A stretch of DNA of 64,000 nt from Pseudomonas laurentiana. GTDB taxonomy: Bacteria > Pseudomonadota > Gammaproteobacteria > Pseudomonadales > Pseudomonadaceae. Under the pieces are notes generated by a model that saw only the letters and a program-made list of their open reading frames with translations, did no database searches and was not told the origin of the DNA. The stretch is taken from assembly GCF_014648275.1 (NCBI RefSeq), contig NZ_BMQU01000002.1:248001-312000 (forward strand), in the 5' to 3' direction. Of this stretch, positions 33,590-42,727 are shown piece by piece; positions within the stretch are counted from its first letter, which is position 1; each line of letters starts with the position of its first letter. The translations under genes and the position numbers were made by a program.

Positions 33590-35548
33590 TCATTGGGCGC
33601 TAGCGGGCAACACCCGCACGCTGGTGTAGTTTTTCTCGGCAAACGCCTTGCCCAGTGAGGGCGCTTGTACATGCAAGTACCAGGCACCCGCTTCGGCCAA
33701 CTCCAGCGGTGCCTCATAAACCCCCTCGCCGACTTCGCGCACCGGGCTGTCTTTGGCGCGTGAAGACGGCGCAAGGAAATAGCGCAGCGTCAGGTCCTTG
33801 ATCCCGTTACGCGGGGTTCCATCGCCCTCGACGATCCGGAAGCGCGCGACAAACGGATTGCCTTGCACCACCTGTGGCCGTTCCAGCAGGAACTCCACCC
33901 GCGGTATGTGGCGCTGAGGGCCGTTGGTCGAGGCCTGCACGTCGGTGCTGAAACAGTGGATGATCTGTGGCTGGTTAAGCAGAAAGGCCACATCGAACTT
34001 GCCCGCCGCCGGCAACTTCACCGTAGCGCTGTAGACCCCAGGGGCCACCTCGCGCAGGCTGCGGTCGATGACCAGAGCTGCGCGCGCGTTGTGCCCACGG
34101 TTCAGGTAACCGGACATCGGCGCGTTCATACCCTCGGCGTAGAAGTAGGTGGTGTTGTCCACCGGGTTTACAACGAACACCGAGTTCTCGTCGCGGGCCA
34201 CGCTGAGGCTCTGGGCCAGCGGAAGGTCACCGGCCTGCCGTGGCGCCGCCGGCCCGGCATCAAAGCCCTGAGTAATCGGTTGGCGACCCTCGCCGAGGGT
34301 GGCGAGGTTGATCATGGTGACCTTGGGTGAGGCCAGGCCACGGATGTAGGCATACGCCTTGGTGAACGTCACCTGATAAGGTTCTGCCGAGACCTCCAGC
34401 TCATGGATTGCCTTGTCGATACTGGCATCGATGACCACCGCCCGGTTTTCCAGCGTGTTGAGCACAACCCCGAAACGCCCATCGTCGCTGAAGCCCATTG
34501 GCCCGAGGCCTTGTCGGGCCTGAATACGGCTGCGCAGTTGATGGCTGACCCCATCGATCACGCTGATGCTGCCATCACGTCCATCCGCCACATAGACCGC
34601 CTGAGACAATGCCGAGTAGGCGACTGACAAGGGGTGCGGGCCGACCTTGAGGTTCTTCACCACACTCAAGTCGCTGCTGTCGATCACACTGACAGTGCCA
34701 CTGTCGCGGTTGCTGACAAAGGCGTAACGCGAGTCCTGGCTGAAGGCGATTTCGTGGTGCCCGGCCCCGGTGGGGATGAACTTCAAGGTCTTGTGGGTTT
34801 GCCCATCGATCACCGTCACCCCGCTGTGCCGGACATCCACTGCGTTGTTGCCGACCCAGAGCAAACGCTGATCCGGCTGCATGGCGATACGCACAGGCTG
34901 TTTACCGGCAGCGAGCAGCCCGGCCAGCTGAAAGGTCTCGGTATTGACCAGTGCAACTTGATCGGCCCCCGGCAAGGTCACAAACACACGCTTGTCGTCG
35001 GCACTGGCCACCCAGTCCATGGGCGGCTGAGGCAGTTCGATGCGTGCCAGTGTGCTGGTCACTCCACCGACCGATACCGACGGATCAATGACCGTCAGGC
35101 TGGCATCCTTGTTCAGCACCAACAGGAAGTAGCTGTTCAAATCCAGCAATGGCCGGGCACCAATACTGCTCTTGAGAAACAGGCCGACCCGCGCCTTGCA
35201 ACTCTTGTCGCGCTCACTGGCGACCTCACCGGCGCGCGCGGGGTCGATCCAGGCGCCAGGCGACATGCCCGACAGCGGTTGCCCGGTGTTCTGCTCGGTG
35301 ACCTTGAAGCGAACGCTGGCGAAGCCGCCCTCGCTCAGTGCCCCGGCAGCCCCCAACGGCCTGGCCTCGAACTCCACGGTGATACCATCACGGCTCAGGC
35401 GATGGGCACCGTCGAGATCCATGGCGGTACCCACCGCAGCGATCTCGGCCCGGGGATCACACCAGAGGTTTTCATAGCTGATCCCCAGGCCTATCAGCGT
35501 CAAGCCCGCCAGCATAGCCAGGTACAACGGTCTGCTTTTCTTGTTCAT
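33590..35548 (-). CDS. YVTN/cytochrome D1-like beta-propeller protein
   Basis: A 652-aa exported protein with an N-terminal membrane anchor (about 8-25). The middle (about 130-430) is a beta-propeller built of YVTN-like blades, such as VSNRDSGTVSVIDSSDLSVV and VYVADGRDGSISVIDGVSH. The N- and C-terminal parts look like beta-sandwich (YtkA/FixH-like) domains: VEFLLERPQVVQGNPFVARF and GEGVYEAPLELAEAGAWYLH. Related propellers are encoded beside large multicopper oxidases in several proteobacteria as far as I recall. It may shuttle electrons or act as a partner of the oxidase. It starts 30 bp after the oxidase stop. Confidence 0.78.
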   Translation of the reverse strand: MNKKSRPLYLAMLAGLTLIGLGISYENLWCDPRAEIAAVGTAMDLDGAHRLSRDGITVEFEARPLGAAGALSEGGFASVRFKVTEQNTGQPLSGMSPGAWIDPARAGEVASERDKSCKARVGLFLKSSIGARPLLDLNSYFLLVLNKDASLTVIDPSVSVGGVTSTLARIELPQPPMDWVASADDKRVFVTLPGADQVALVNTETFQLAGLLAAGKQPVRIAMQPDQRLLWVGNNAVDVRHSGVTVIDGQTHKTLKFIPTGAGHHEIAFSQDSRYAFVSNRDSGTVSVIDSSDLSVVKNLKVGPHPLSVAYSALSQAVYVADGRDGSISVIDGVSHQLRSRIQARQGLGPMGFSDDGRFGVVLNTLENRAVVIDASIDKAIHELEVSAEPYQVTFTKAYAYIRGLASPKVTMINLATLGEGRQPITQGFDAGPAAPRQAGDLPLAQSLSVARDENSVFVVNPVDNTTYFYAEGMNAPMSGYLNRGHNARAALVIDRSLREVAPGVYSATVKLPAAGKFDVAFLLNQPQIIHCFSTDVQASTNGPQRHIPRVEFLLERPQVVQGNPFVARFRIVEGDGTPRNGIKDLTLRYFLAPSSRAKDSPVREVGEGVYEAPLELAEAGAWYLHVQAPSLGKAFAEKNYTSVRVLPASAQ

Positions 35549-35578
35549 TACCTGTCACCCATCCCGACTACGGTCTGA

Positions 35579-38500
35579 TTACTGTGCTGGCGCAGTGGCT
35601 GGCGGCGCTTCGTTAGTGACCCGCAATATCCCCCACAACCCCGCAGCATTCCCGTAGGCGGCATAGTCACGGAACAGGTAGTCACCAGGTATTGCATTGG
35701 CCCCGCCGGCACTGGGGTGCATGAAGCTGAAGTGCGCCGCCGGCAGCACGCTCTCTTGAGCGCCGATGTACATCGACTGAGGGTTGTAACCGAAGCGCAC
35801 TGACCCGATGCCCGGCTGCGCCATGGGATAACCCAAGGCATCCGACTTCTCGGATTGCAAGGCATGCTGTGCCCAAACGTGGCCATCGAGTTGGAACGTC
35901 GTACCACGGCTCCCGCCAGACGGCATCAGGATATGGGTACGGAACGGTTGCCCTGGCTTGGCCCAGAGCACCGGCGTTTGTGGATCGCCGCCCACTAGCC
36001 CGTTGCTGTAAGCCATATGCACATCCGGCACATCGGCCCAACCATGGCCATCGGCGTGGCCAAACGGTGCATTAGGGGCCAGGCCGAAGCGCAGCCACAG
36101 CGGCTCGGCCTTGTAGTTGATGGCCATACCCGAGTTGTCCTGCGGGTCCCCCCCCGCGCCATTGCCCTCGGCAGCGATACCCTCTACAGGCCGCCCATTG
36201 GCCCAACGCAGGTTCAGGGCCTTCTGCCAGACCGTGACGAAATCACGGTAACTCGTCTGGCCCGGGGCCTGTACCGTCGCCGAAGCACGGCTATGTGCAT
36301 CTTCACTCCAGGTCGCCCCTGTCGGCAGGATACTCATGGCACCCCCCAAACCCTTCTGCGGTTGCTTGATCGGGTCGGCCGGGGTCAGGTTGAGGCCACC
36401 AAACTCGATGGGCGTACTGTTGATGTTGTCCACCTGACGGCCCAGTTGTGCCACCGGCTTGCCTTCACGCTCCAGATGCCCGGCGTAGTATTGATAGACT
36501 TTGCTCGGGTAGGCACCACTGCCCGTGCGAGGCGGCACGGTCTGTACCGGGTTCATGCCGACGTTGGCACCATCCGACTTGGTGATGTCGTAGGCCAGCA
36601 ACTGTGCATGCAAGCCAACATGGCTGGAGGGCCGCATCAGGTTGTTGTTGAACGTGGTCGAACCTTCACTGTCGTTGCGGTTGCGCTTGACCACCCCATG
36701 CATCACTGCAGTACTGGCCAGGTCTGGCATCACCAGTGGCAGGCGGTTTTCCAGGGTGACGTTGATGCAGTCACCCGCTGCGGCACGCAGCACCAACGGT
36801 TCGACCGGCACCCCAGGCTTGAGCTTGCCCGTCATGGGGTCAAGATCACTTTTGCGTACATACAGCACGGCCGTTGGATCATGCAGCGGTCCACTCTGAC
36901 CGCCAATCGTGAAGGTTTCGCCGTCCTCCGGGTCGGTCACCGTCACTTGCGGAACACTGATCGGCCGACTGTTGTAGACCAGCGTGCCGCCGTTGGCCTT
37001 GAGCGGACCACCGACATGCTGACCGAGACCGGCCGGGTCATTGAGACTCAGGTTCAGCGTGTTGCCGAGGATATCGTTGGCCAATGCCGCGACCACCTCA
37101 TAGCTACGCTGAGGTGTTGGCCGAGTACCAATTCCGTTGGGGTTAGGACTGTAGCGCGGGCAAATGCCATCAAAGGCGACGGTGTTACGCGCGGCAATCG
37201 GTTTAGGGTTGTTCGGCAGCGCAAACAGGTCTGGGCGGATAGCCGTGTAGTTACGCATTACACCCCACAAGCCGTTCCAGTAGCCTTCCAAGGACGCATC
37301 CAGGGAATACAGGTAGTCGCCGGTCGCCGCAGACGAACTGGAGACCATGGACACTGGCGCCATGAAGCCCAGTTGCTCGGAAATCCCGACCATTTGCGAA
37401 GACTTCCATCCTGAATTGGAGCTATTGCCAAAACCCGAACCACTCTGCAGCCACTTCACCCCGTGCAAGGTCACGTTATGTTCCTCTTCGTGACCACCGG
37501 CATGCATCCGCAAGCGCACGTTGTCACCCGAATAGGTGCGCAGCATCGGGGTGAACGGATCGCCAGGCTCACTGCCGCCCTTGTTGATGTGTGGAGGGAA
37601 CAAGGTTGTACCGCCGGTTGGGCCGACCGCAGAGGTGACCGCCGAAGGGGCCAGGTTCATGGCCGGAATCGCACGGTCGGTGCGACTTTGCATGCCGTAG
37701 GCGAGATCACCCGCCAGGCCATCGGCCTGCATGCCGCGCTTGCCGTCAGGGCCAATGCGGTTCGGGTCGAACACCCGCAGCGCCAGCGGCTCATTGCGAT
37801 AGTTGACGACAAACATGCCGGGGTCATCCACCGAAATAGCCTGCGGGCATGGCCGGCTCGGGCAGGTTGGCGTCAACCCGCCACGGGCTTCCGCCACCGC
37901 TTCGAGCAGGCTGGTGGCTTCCTTGCGCACCGGCGGGTTGATGGCATAGCGGAAGCTGTCAGCCGTTGCCGGGAACGCCTGGGCGTCAGGTATACCATTT
38001 GGCCCGGCACCGACGTAGACACCGGCTTCATAGGCATGCTGGAAGTCGCTGTACTCCAGGAAGAACTCACGGTAGCTGTCATTGCGCCCGTCACCGTCCA
38101 GGTCGCCGGTACTGACGACTGCTTGCCACGAAGTCGGACCGCCATCCTGACGCAGAGCGGTGTTGTAGAGCGCCTCACCGGTCTCGGCATGGAACCAGGT
38201 GGAACCGGCGGGTTCGGCCAACACGGTGGCGTACAGGCCCAGTTGCTGGTGAGTCGATGGGCCAAGGTGGTCGTGAGTGAAGATGGTGCCCAAACCACGG
38301 TCGACGTTGTTCACGTTGACCACTGGGTCGGCGAACCAGCGCTGCATCGCCGTGCGCGCGCCCACCCAGTCAGCCCGCCCGTAACGACCAAAGAACGGGT
38401 GCGCTTTGGCATGCGGGCACAACGCCGTCCCCTCTCGCGGATCATCCGGCTGGCATTCATTGAAGCCACGAATGGCCTCGATACGTTCAACCACGCTACC

Positions 38501-41377
38501 GGGCGACAGAACACCATCTTCATAGTTCCAGCCATTGGCCGAGCCATCAGCAGCGGTCAGGTCCCATTTCGGCAGGTGGATATGCTGACCGATCACGTCA
38601 GTTGGCGTGCGCACCTGGTAATCGTCCATCTCATAGAAGGACGGGATCAGGTTGGTCTGCTGGTACATCACACAATCAAAGGTGTTGATGCGCATCACCA
38701 ACGGCTCTGGTGGGCGCTGTTTGTTGATCACGCCCCAGGCATCTTCCCAAAGGGCGAGGATGCGCGCTTGCGGGAAGTGATAGCCCACCTTGTTGTACAC
38801 CGCATCGAACTGAATGTTGGCGGCCTTGTATACCCGAGGGTGATCAGCGGTGAACGGTGAAGAACCGTTAAAACTCATACCGTCCAGGCGTTCGCCACTG
38901 TTAAATTCCCCCGTACCGGCGCCCCGTGTCAGGCGTTTTCCGCGGTCGTCCATGCACGGTTCATAGAACGGCGCACCCGCCATGGGCAAGGCACCATTGG
39001 TGCGGAAGCTGCGCGCTACCAACTGGTTGCCCGGCAGTACCGCATAGCTGGGGTGATCCGGCTTGGCATGGTAGGCCATGGCCGCCTGCTCGACATCGGT
39101 CCCCTCTTCCGGCAGAAACACCGCCTTGGCACGGGTGACCTGCTTGGAGAAGTCCAGGGCCGTCGTCGTCGTCAGTGCTTGGCCGCCCGCGGCTACACCG
39201 TCCAGGGCATGCCGCGGCAAACCACCATCCCAACCACCGACCTGATCCGGGTCAAGGTTGCGCCACAGTGCATTGCCACTGTCGCGCAACTCGCGGGCCT
39301 TGGCGGGGTCAAGCATGTCCAGGGGCGGTGTCGGCGGGCGTTGCCCCACCGTGCTTTCCAGGCCTCCGATCCAGAAAGGATACCCAGGGTTTTTCAACGT
39401 GCCATCGGCGTTGCGGTTGGCTTCGCTGCGGTCAACCCATGCCAGCGATCCAATCGCACGCGGCCCCGCGTCCTGAGCATGACTGTCGTCACCCGCTTCA
39501 TCGCCTTCATCGTCGTCCTGTGCCGCCACCAGGCTTTCGGCCAGTTTCGGAACGACCGCAACCCTGCCCGGCATCGGCGCCATCGCCTTGCCAGGCAGTG
39601 GCACCACGGCGGGAATCGGGGTACCCGCGACAATTTCGCCATCGGGCAATGCGCGCGCGCCAGTCGCTGGCTTGCCGCTACGCAATGCCCAAGGCTGATC
39701 ATGGAAACCGGCCTGCCCCTGCTCGGAAACCGCCAGTCGCGTACCTTCCTCAAATACATCGTGTACCCGCCACATGCTCCACATGCCTTGGGCAAAGTGC
39801 GGGTAGAAGTGGCAATGGTAAATGGCATCGCCTGCAACGCGGTTGCGGTTGCCCGAGCCGCCATTGGCAATTTCATAGGTATAGCCGGCGCCGGGGCCGA
39901 TGCCCTGGGCATCGACATAGTCGGAGTTGTCATCATTGGGGTTAAACAGCCACTGATGGCCATGCAGGTGGAAAATGTGCTGCTCATGCCCGTTGTGGGT
40001 ATTGCGGAACTTGACGAAGTCACCGATGTAGCTGTGGTTGACGTTCGAGGGCTCGGCAGGATAAAGCGCCATGCTGGCCTTGACCCCGACATCCTTCGCA
40101 TCCGGGATCTCACCGGGGCGGATGTTCTCCAGGCCGACGTTCGCCGGCACATCCACCAGCATCGCCACGTCACCCACGGTGTGGGCGCTCAGGAAAAACT
40201 CTTCATAGGCACACGACAGGCAGTCATGCATGGGCCCGACACCCAGCCGGTTGGCAATAACCTCAGCTCCCATGCCGCCTGAGCCGTAGTTGATCATGAA
40301 CGAATCGCGTGTTGGCTCGAGCACATGGCCCATGACCGGGTCAGCCCAGTAACCTGGAAATGCCTGGGTGCCTGCCACCTCATCAGTGAACATCGAGGCA
40401 AAGTCACGGAACGGTTCAAGGCGATTGGGCAACGCCGGGTTGCGCTTGCCTATGCTCTCCAGCGGATAGGTCGAGGGTGGGAACGAGCCGTCGGGGTTAG
40501 ACCCCATGACAATCGCATCGGTTTCGCTGGAAATGATCTCGTTACCGTCGACCATGGCAATGATCGGCATACCGGCCTTGCCTTCACTGAGCCAAGGCTC
40601 GCGCTGCGGGTAGCGGGCCTCATAGTCGACAATCGGCTGCCCGGTCGGGGCACGACCGGTAGTGCTCAGGCGCATTTCCTCTTCAGTCAGGGTATTGCGG
40701 TAGGTGCGCCCATTTTTGGGTACAACCACGACCTGGCCAAACAGACCATTGGACACGTTGCCCGCAGCGCCCTCACCGCCAAAGGTCGCGCCCTTGCTGG
40801 TGGCGGCAAACGCCCCTTCGCGCTCCGCATAAAGGGTGTAGGTGCGAGAGGCTCCGGGCGCCACAAGGAAGTTGGCGTTGCGTCCGGTGTTGGCGGCGAT
40901 ATCGCCAATACTGTTGACCGGTTGCAGGCCATTGACCTGAAACCCGACATGACGGTCAGTGACCTGATCATCCACCATCGGGTCATGCTGATCGTCCACC
41001 CGGTCCTTGTTCGGGTTGGCTTGATACGCCAGCAGGTTTTGCAGGTTGACCGTCAGGCAATCGCCCGCGGCTACCCGCAGTACGATGGGCCGTGGACGCT
41101 TGTCCGGACGCAGTGAAACCTTGCCCGGGACTGCCGCACCGCCTCGTGCCAGCGACACCTGATGATCATCGACCACATCGCCACGCAGGGCGAACATCAT
41201 GCCATTGGCATTCTGCGCCCCAAGACGGTTGAACATCATGGGCTGGTCGAACGCGACGACATTGGCCACCCACGTCCGCTGACAACTGACGGCCGCTTGC
41301 GCGTGGCCGTGCATGCCCAGCATGGCAACGACAAGCAGTAACAGGGGGCTCAGGACATTGCCTTTGATCGTGATCAT
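35579..41377 (-). CDS. mcoA: Giant McoA/MofA-like multicopper oxidase (putative Mn(II) oxidase)
   Basis: A 1,932-aa exported protein with a signal peptide (about 1-28). The opening segment ANVVAFDQPMMFNRLGAQNA resembles MofA/McoA oxidases. Copper-ligand clusters are visible at HIFHLHGHQWLF (about 460), HCHFYPHFAQGMW (about 520), GQHIHLPKWDL (about 925), FTHDHLGPSTHQQLG (about 1030) and GGHEEEHNVTLHGVKW (about 1290). This implies many cupredoxin domains. P. putida GB-1 has two such giant oxidases, MnxG and McoA, both needing MnxR. The SCO and chaperone neighbours fit McoA/MofA better than MnxG, but I cannot exclude MnxG. ATG 41377 is chosen because the codon at 41410 would coincide with the predicted transcription start. 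First gene of a six-gene operon. Confidence 0.82.
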   Translation of the reverse strand: MITIKGNVLSPLLLLVVAMLGMHGHAQAAVSCQRTWVANVVAFDQPMMFNRLGAQNANGMMFALRGDVVDDHQVSLARGGAAVPGKVSLRPDKRPRPIVLRVAAGDCLTVNLQNLLAYQANPNKDRVDDQHDPMVDDQVTDRHVGFQVNGLQPVNSIGDIAANTGRNANFLVAPGASRTYTLYAEREGAFAATSKGATFGGEGAAGNVSNGLFGQVVVVPKNGRTYRNTLTEEEMRLSTTGRAPTGQPIVDYEARYPQREPWLSEGKAGMPIIAMVDGNEIISSETDAIVMGSNPDGSFPPSTYPLESIGKRNPALPNRLEPFRDFASMFTDEVAGTQAFPGYWADPVMGHVLEPTRDSFMINYGSGGMGAEVIANRLGVGPMHDCLSCAYEEFFLSAHTVGDVAMLVDVPANVGLENIRPGEIPDAKDVGVKASMALYPAEPSNVNHSYIGDFVKFRNTHNGHEQHIFHLHGHQWLFNPNDDNSDYVDAQGIGPGAGYTYEIANGGSGNRNRVAGDAIYHCHFYPHFAQGMWSMWRVHDVFEEGTRLAVSEQGQAGFHDQPWALRSGKPATGARALPDGEIVAGTPIPAVVPLPGKAMAPMPGRVAVVPKLAESLVAAQDDDEGDEAGDDSHAQDAGPRAIGSLAWVDRSEANRNADGTLKNPGYPFWIGGLESTVGQRPPTPPLDMLDPAKARELRDSGNALWRNLDPDQVGGWDGGLPRHALDGVAAGGQALTTTTALDFSKQVTRAKAVFLPEEGTDVEQAAMAYHAKPDHPSYAVLPGNQLVARSFRTNGALPMAGAPFYEPCMDDRGKRLTRGAGTGEFNSGERLDGMSFNGSSPFTADHPRVYKAANIQFDAVYNKVGYHFPQARILALWEDAWGVINKQRPPEPLVMRINTFDCVMYQQTNLIPSFYEMDDYQVRTPTDVIGQHIHLPKWDLTAADGSANGWNYEDGVLSPGSVVERIEAIRGFNECQPDDPREGTALCPHAKAHPFFGRYGRADWVGARTAMQRWFADPVVNVNNVDRGLGTIFTHDHLGPSTHQQLGLYATVLAEPAGSTWFHAETGEALYNTALRQDGGPTSWQAVVSTGDLDGDGRNDSYREFFLEYSDFQHAYEAGVYVGAGPNGIPDAQAFPATADSFRYAINPPVRKEATSLLEAVAEARGGLTPTCPSRPCPQAISVDDPGMFVVNYRNEPLALRVFDPNRIGPDGKRGMQADGLAGDLAYGMQSRTDRAIPAMNLAPSAVTSAVGPTGGTTLFPPHINKGGSEPGDPFTPMLRTYSGDNVRLRMHAGGHEEEHNVTLHGVKWLQSGSGFGNSSNSGWKSSQMVGISEQLGFMAPVSMVSSSSAATGDYLYSLDASLEGYWNGLWGVMRNYTAIRPDLFALPNNPKPIAARNTVAFDGICPRYSPNPNGIGTRPTPQRSYEVVAALANDILGNTLNLSLNDPAGLGQHVGGPLKANGGTLVYNSRPISVPQVTVTDPEDGETFTIGGQSGPLHDPTAVLYVRKSDLDPMTGKLKPGVPVEPLVLRAAAGDCINVTLENRLPLVMPDLASTAVMHGVVKRNRNDSEGSTTFNNNLMRPSSHVGLHAQLLAYDITKSDGANVGMNPVQTVPPRTGSGAYPSKVYQYYAGHLEREGKPVAQLGRQVDNINSTPIEFGGLNLTPADPIKQPQKGLGGAMSILPTGATWSEDAHSRASATVQAPGQTSYRDFVTVWQKALNLRWANGRPVEGIAAEGNGAGGDPQDNSGMAINYKAEPLWLRFGLAPNAPFGHADGHGWADVPDVHMAYSNGLVGGDPQTPVLWAKPGQPFRTHILMPSGGSRGTTFQLDGHVWAQHALQSEKSDALGYPMAQPGIGSVRFGYNPQSMYIGAQESVLPAAHFSFMHPSAGGANAIPGDYLFRDYAAYGNAAGLWGILRVTNEAPPATAPAQ

Positions 41378-41419
41378 CGGGGCTTGCCTCGGGTTGCGTG
41401 TAAACGTCAAACCCTATTC

Positions 41420-41435
41420 AGCAAGCCCCATGCCA
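41420..41435 (-). promoter_or_regulatory. Sigma54 (-24/-12) promoter of the multicopper oxidase operon
   Basis: On the minus strand the site reads TGGCATGGGGCTTGCT. It matches the consensus TGGCACG-N4-TTGCW at every position but one. The predicted start near 41409 gives a leader of about 32 nt containing GAGG before ATG 41377. This is the best sigma54 promoter in the window. Confidence 0.85.
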
Positions 41436-41453
41436 CAAGATTTTCCCCATCCA

Positions 41454-41466
41454 ATTCAATGCATTA
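41454..41466 (+). promoter_or_regulatory. IHF-like site upstream of mcoA
   Basis: ATTCAATGCATTA matches WATCAANNNNTTR at all positions but one. It is centred about 51 bp upstream of the predicted start, between the sigma54 promoter and the palindrome at 41510-41533. Confidence 0.4.
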
Positions 41467-41509
41467 CCTTGGTCCAATGCAAAAAAGTGGGTGTGAAGGC
41501 CCTACATTC

Positions 41510-41533
41510 CCCACTTTTCCCGGGGAAGGTGGG
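41510..41533. promoter_or_regulatory. GC-rich 24-bp imperfect palindrome upstream of mcoA (candidate MnxR site)
   Basis: The site runs from CCCAC through a central CCCGGG to GTGGG, with 20 of 24 positions symmetric. It is centred about 112 bp upstream of the predicted start, close to the distance seen for the proximal site of the secretion operon. It contains CCCC and GGGG blocks like the other sites but with N9 rather than N6 between them. A further AAAGTGGG copy of the arm lies at 41485-41492. Confidence 0.4.
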
Positions 41534-41557
41534 TACTGGGCCTGGCCCCTGCGTGCA

Positions 41558-41824
41558 TCAGGGACGAAGGGGCGGTACCTCTACCTGCGTGGTCGGATGT
41601 TGCCGCTCTGCCTGGACATGGGCGACCAGATCAGCCAAGGCCCGGCTGCTGGACAATTCATCGGCGCGAATACCGGCAACGGTCAACGCCGGACCGTAGC
41701 TGTCCTGCTCCAGGTGGATCGTCAGCGAGCCGTCATCCAAACAGGACACCACGCAGTGAGAGGGCAAAAAGGCCTGCTCGATGACCTGACGTAATTCCAG
41801 GCTGCAAATGCCGTGTAGTGACAT
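41558..41824 (-). CDS. DUF1652 family small protein
   Basis: An 88-aa cytoplasmic protein of the Pseudomonas DUF1652 family, of unknown function. The typical opening (LELRQVIEQAFLPSHCVV), SLTIHLEQ and the ending helix SSRALADLVAHVQAE are visible. ATG 41824 with GGAG 6 nt upstream is preferred over TTG 41830. It lies on the same strand upstream of the mcoA promoter, with a 180-bp gap that holds that promoter, so it is likely a separate unit. Confidence 0.82.
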   Translation of the reverse strand: MSLHGICSLELRQVIEQAFLPSHCVVSCLDDGSLTIHLEQDSYGPALTVAGIRADELSSSRALADLVAHVQAERQHPTTQVEVPPLRP

Positions 41825-42005
41825 GATCAACTCCTGCGAACAAGGTGGTTGAAAAGGCAGTAATCCCCCTGTTTTCCGCGCATTTCAAATTGATAAATAC
41901 GATATCTCGCCGCGGCATCATGCACCGCCATTATTCTTGTACAGAACCCGCGTCGACTCGGTGTTTTGTATAGCCTTGTACAACCTGAACCCAGCCATAC
42001 AACAG

Positions 42006-42038
42006 CGCTCGGGCGAACCCTGAGGCTCGCCCGGAGCG
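42006..42038 (-). terminator. Hairpin after the isochorismatase-family gene
   Basis: A near-perfect inverted repeat (CGCTCGGGCGA / TCGCCCGGAGCG) with a loop of about 10 nt starts 4 bp after the stop codon at 42043. There is no strong T-run, so it may be a weak terminator or an mRNA-stabilising hairpin. Confidence 0.55.
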
Positions 42039-42042
42039 GAAC

Positions 42043-42669
42043 TTACTTACCTGAGGTCAAGGTGGTGTAACTGGTGATCAGGTTGCGGTAGTCCGGGATA
42101 TGGTTGGAGAACAAGGTGCCCAACCCTTCAATATCGTTGCGCCAGTCGCGGTGCAGCTCACAGGCGACACCGAACCAGGTCATCAGCTGCGCACCGGCAG
42201 CCGACATACGGTCCCAGGCCGACTGCCGGGTGATCTCGTTGAACGTACCGGACGCATCGGTCACCACGAACACCTCGAAACCTTCGGCAATCGCCGACAG
42301 TGCCGGGAACGCCACACACACCTCGGTCACGACACCGGCAATGATCAGTTGCTTCCTGCCGGTGGCCTTGACCGCCTTGACGAAGTCTTCGTTATCCCAG
42401 GCATTGATCTGCCCTGGCCGGGCGATGTAAGGCGCCTCGGGAAACTGGGCCTTGAGCTCCGGCACCAACGGGCCGTTGGGGCCGCTTTCAAAACTGGTGG
42501 TGAGGATGGTCGGCAGGTTGAAGTACTGTGCCAGGTCACCCAACGCCAACACATTGTTCTTGAACTTGTCCGGTTCGATGTCACGTACCAGCGACAGCAG
42601 CCCGGCCTGATGATCGACCAACAGGACCGCTGCATTGTTCTTGTCCAGACGGGTGTAAGGGACGCTCAT
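42043..42669 (-). CDS. ycaC: YcaC-like isochorismatase-family hydrolase
   Basis: A 208-aa cytoplasmic hydrolase of the isochorismatase/cysteine-hydrolase fold. The catalytic Asp is in LLVDHQAGLL and the nucleophile Cys in GVVTEVCVAFPAL. The Lys is probably in the YIARPGQINAWDN to FVKAVK region. Length and sequence fit the YcaC group, whose true substrate is not settled. It has its own promoter region and a terminator hairpin. It lies 58 bp downstream of a pirin gene on the same strand and may be co-transcribed with it. Confidence 0.82.
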   Translation of the reverse strand: MSVPYTRLDKNNAAVLLVDHQAGLLSLVRDIEPDKFKNNVLALGDLAQYFNLPTILTTSFESGPNGPLVPELKAQFPEAPYIARPGQINAWDNEDFVKAVKATGRKQLIIAGVVTEVCVAFPALSAIAEGFEVFVVTDASGTFNEITRQSAWDRMSAAGAQLMTWFGVACELHRDWRNDIEGLGTLFSNHIPDYRNLITSYTTLTSGK

Positions 42670-42727
42670 GGTCCTGCTCCTTGTCGTTGAGGCGCCGCGT
42701 ACGGGATTGCAACACGGATACTCCAGA

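Noticed and set aside
36017-38860. Two 465-codon plus-strand open frames opposite the multicopper oxidase
   Set aside because: Antisense frames typical of GC-rich DNA; no motif, no RBS, and copper motifs are on the opposite strand.
41462-41478. Possible second sigma54 promoter on the minus strand (GG then GC near TTGGACCAAGGTAATGC)
   Set aside because: The GG and GC are 11 bp apart instead of 10, and a near-consensus promoter lies closer to the gene.
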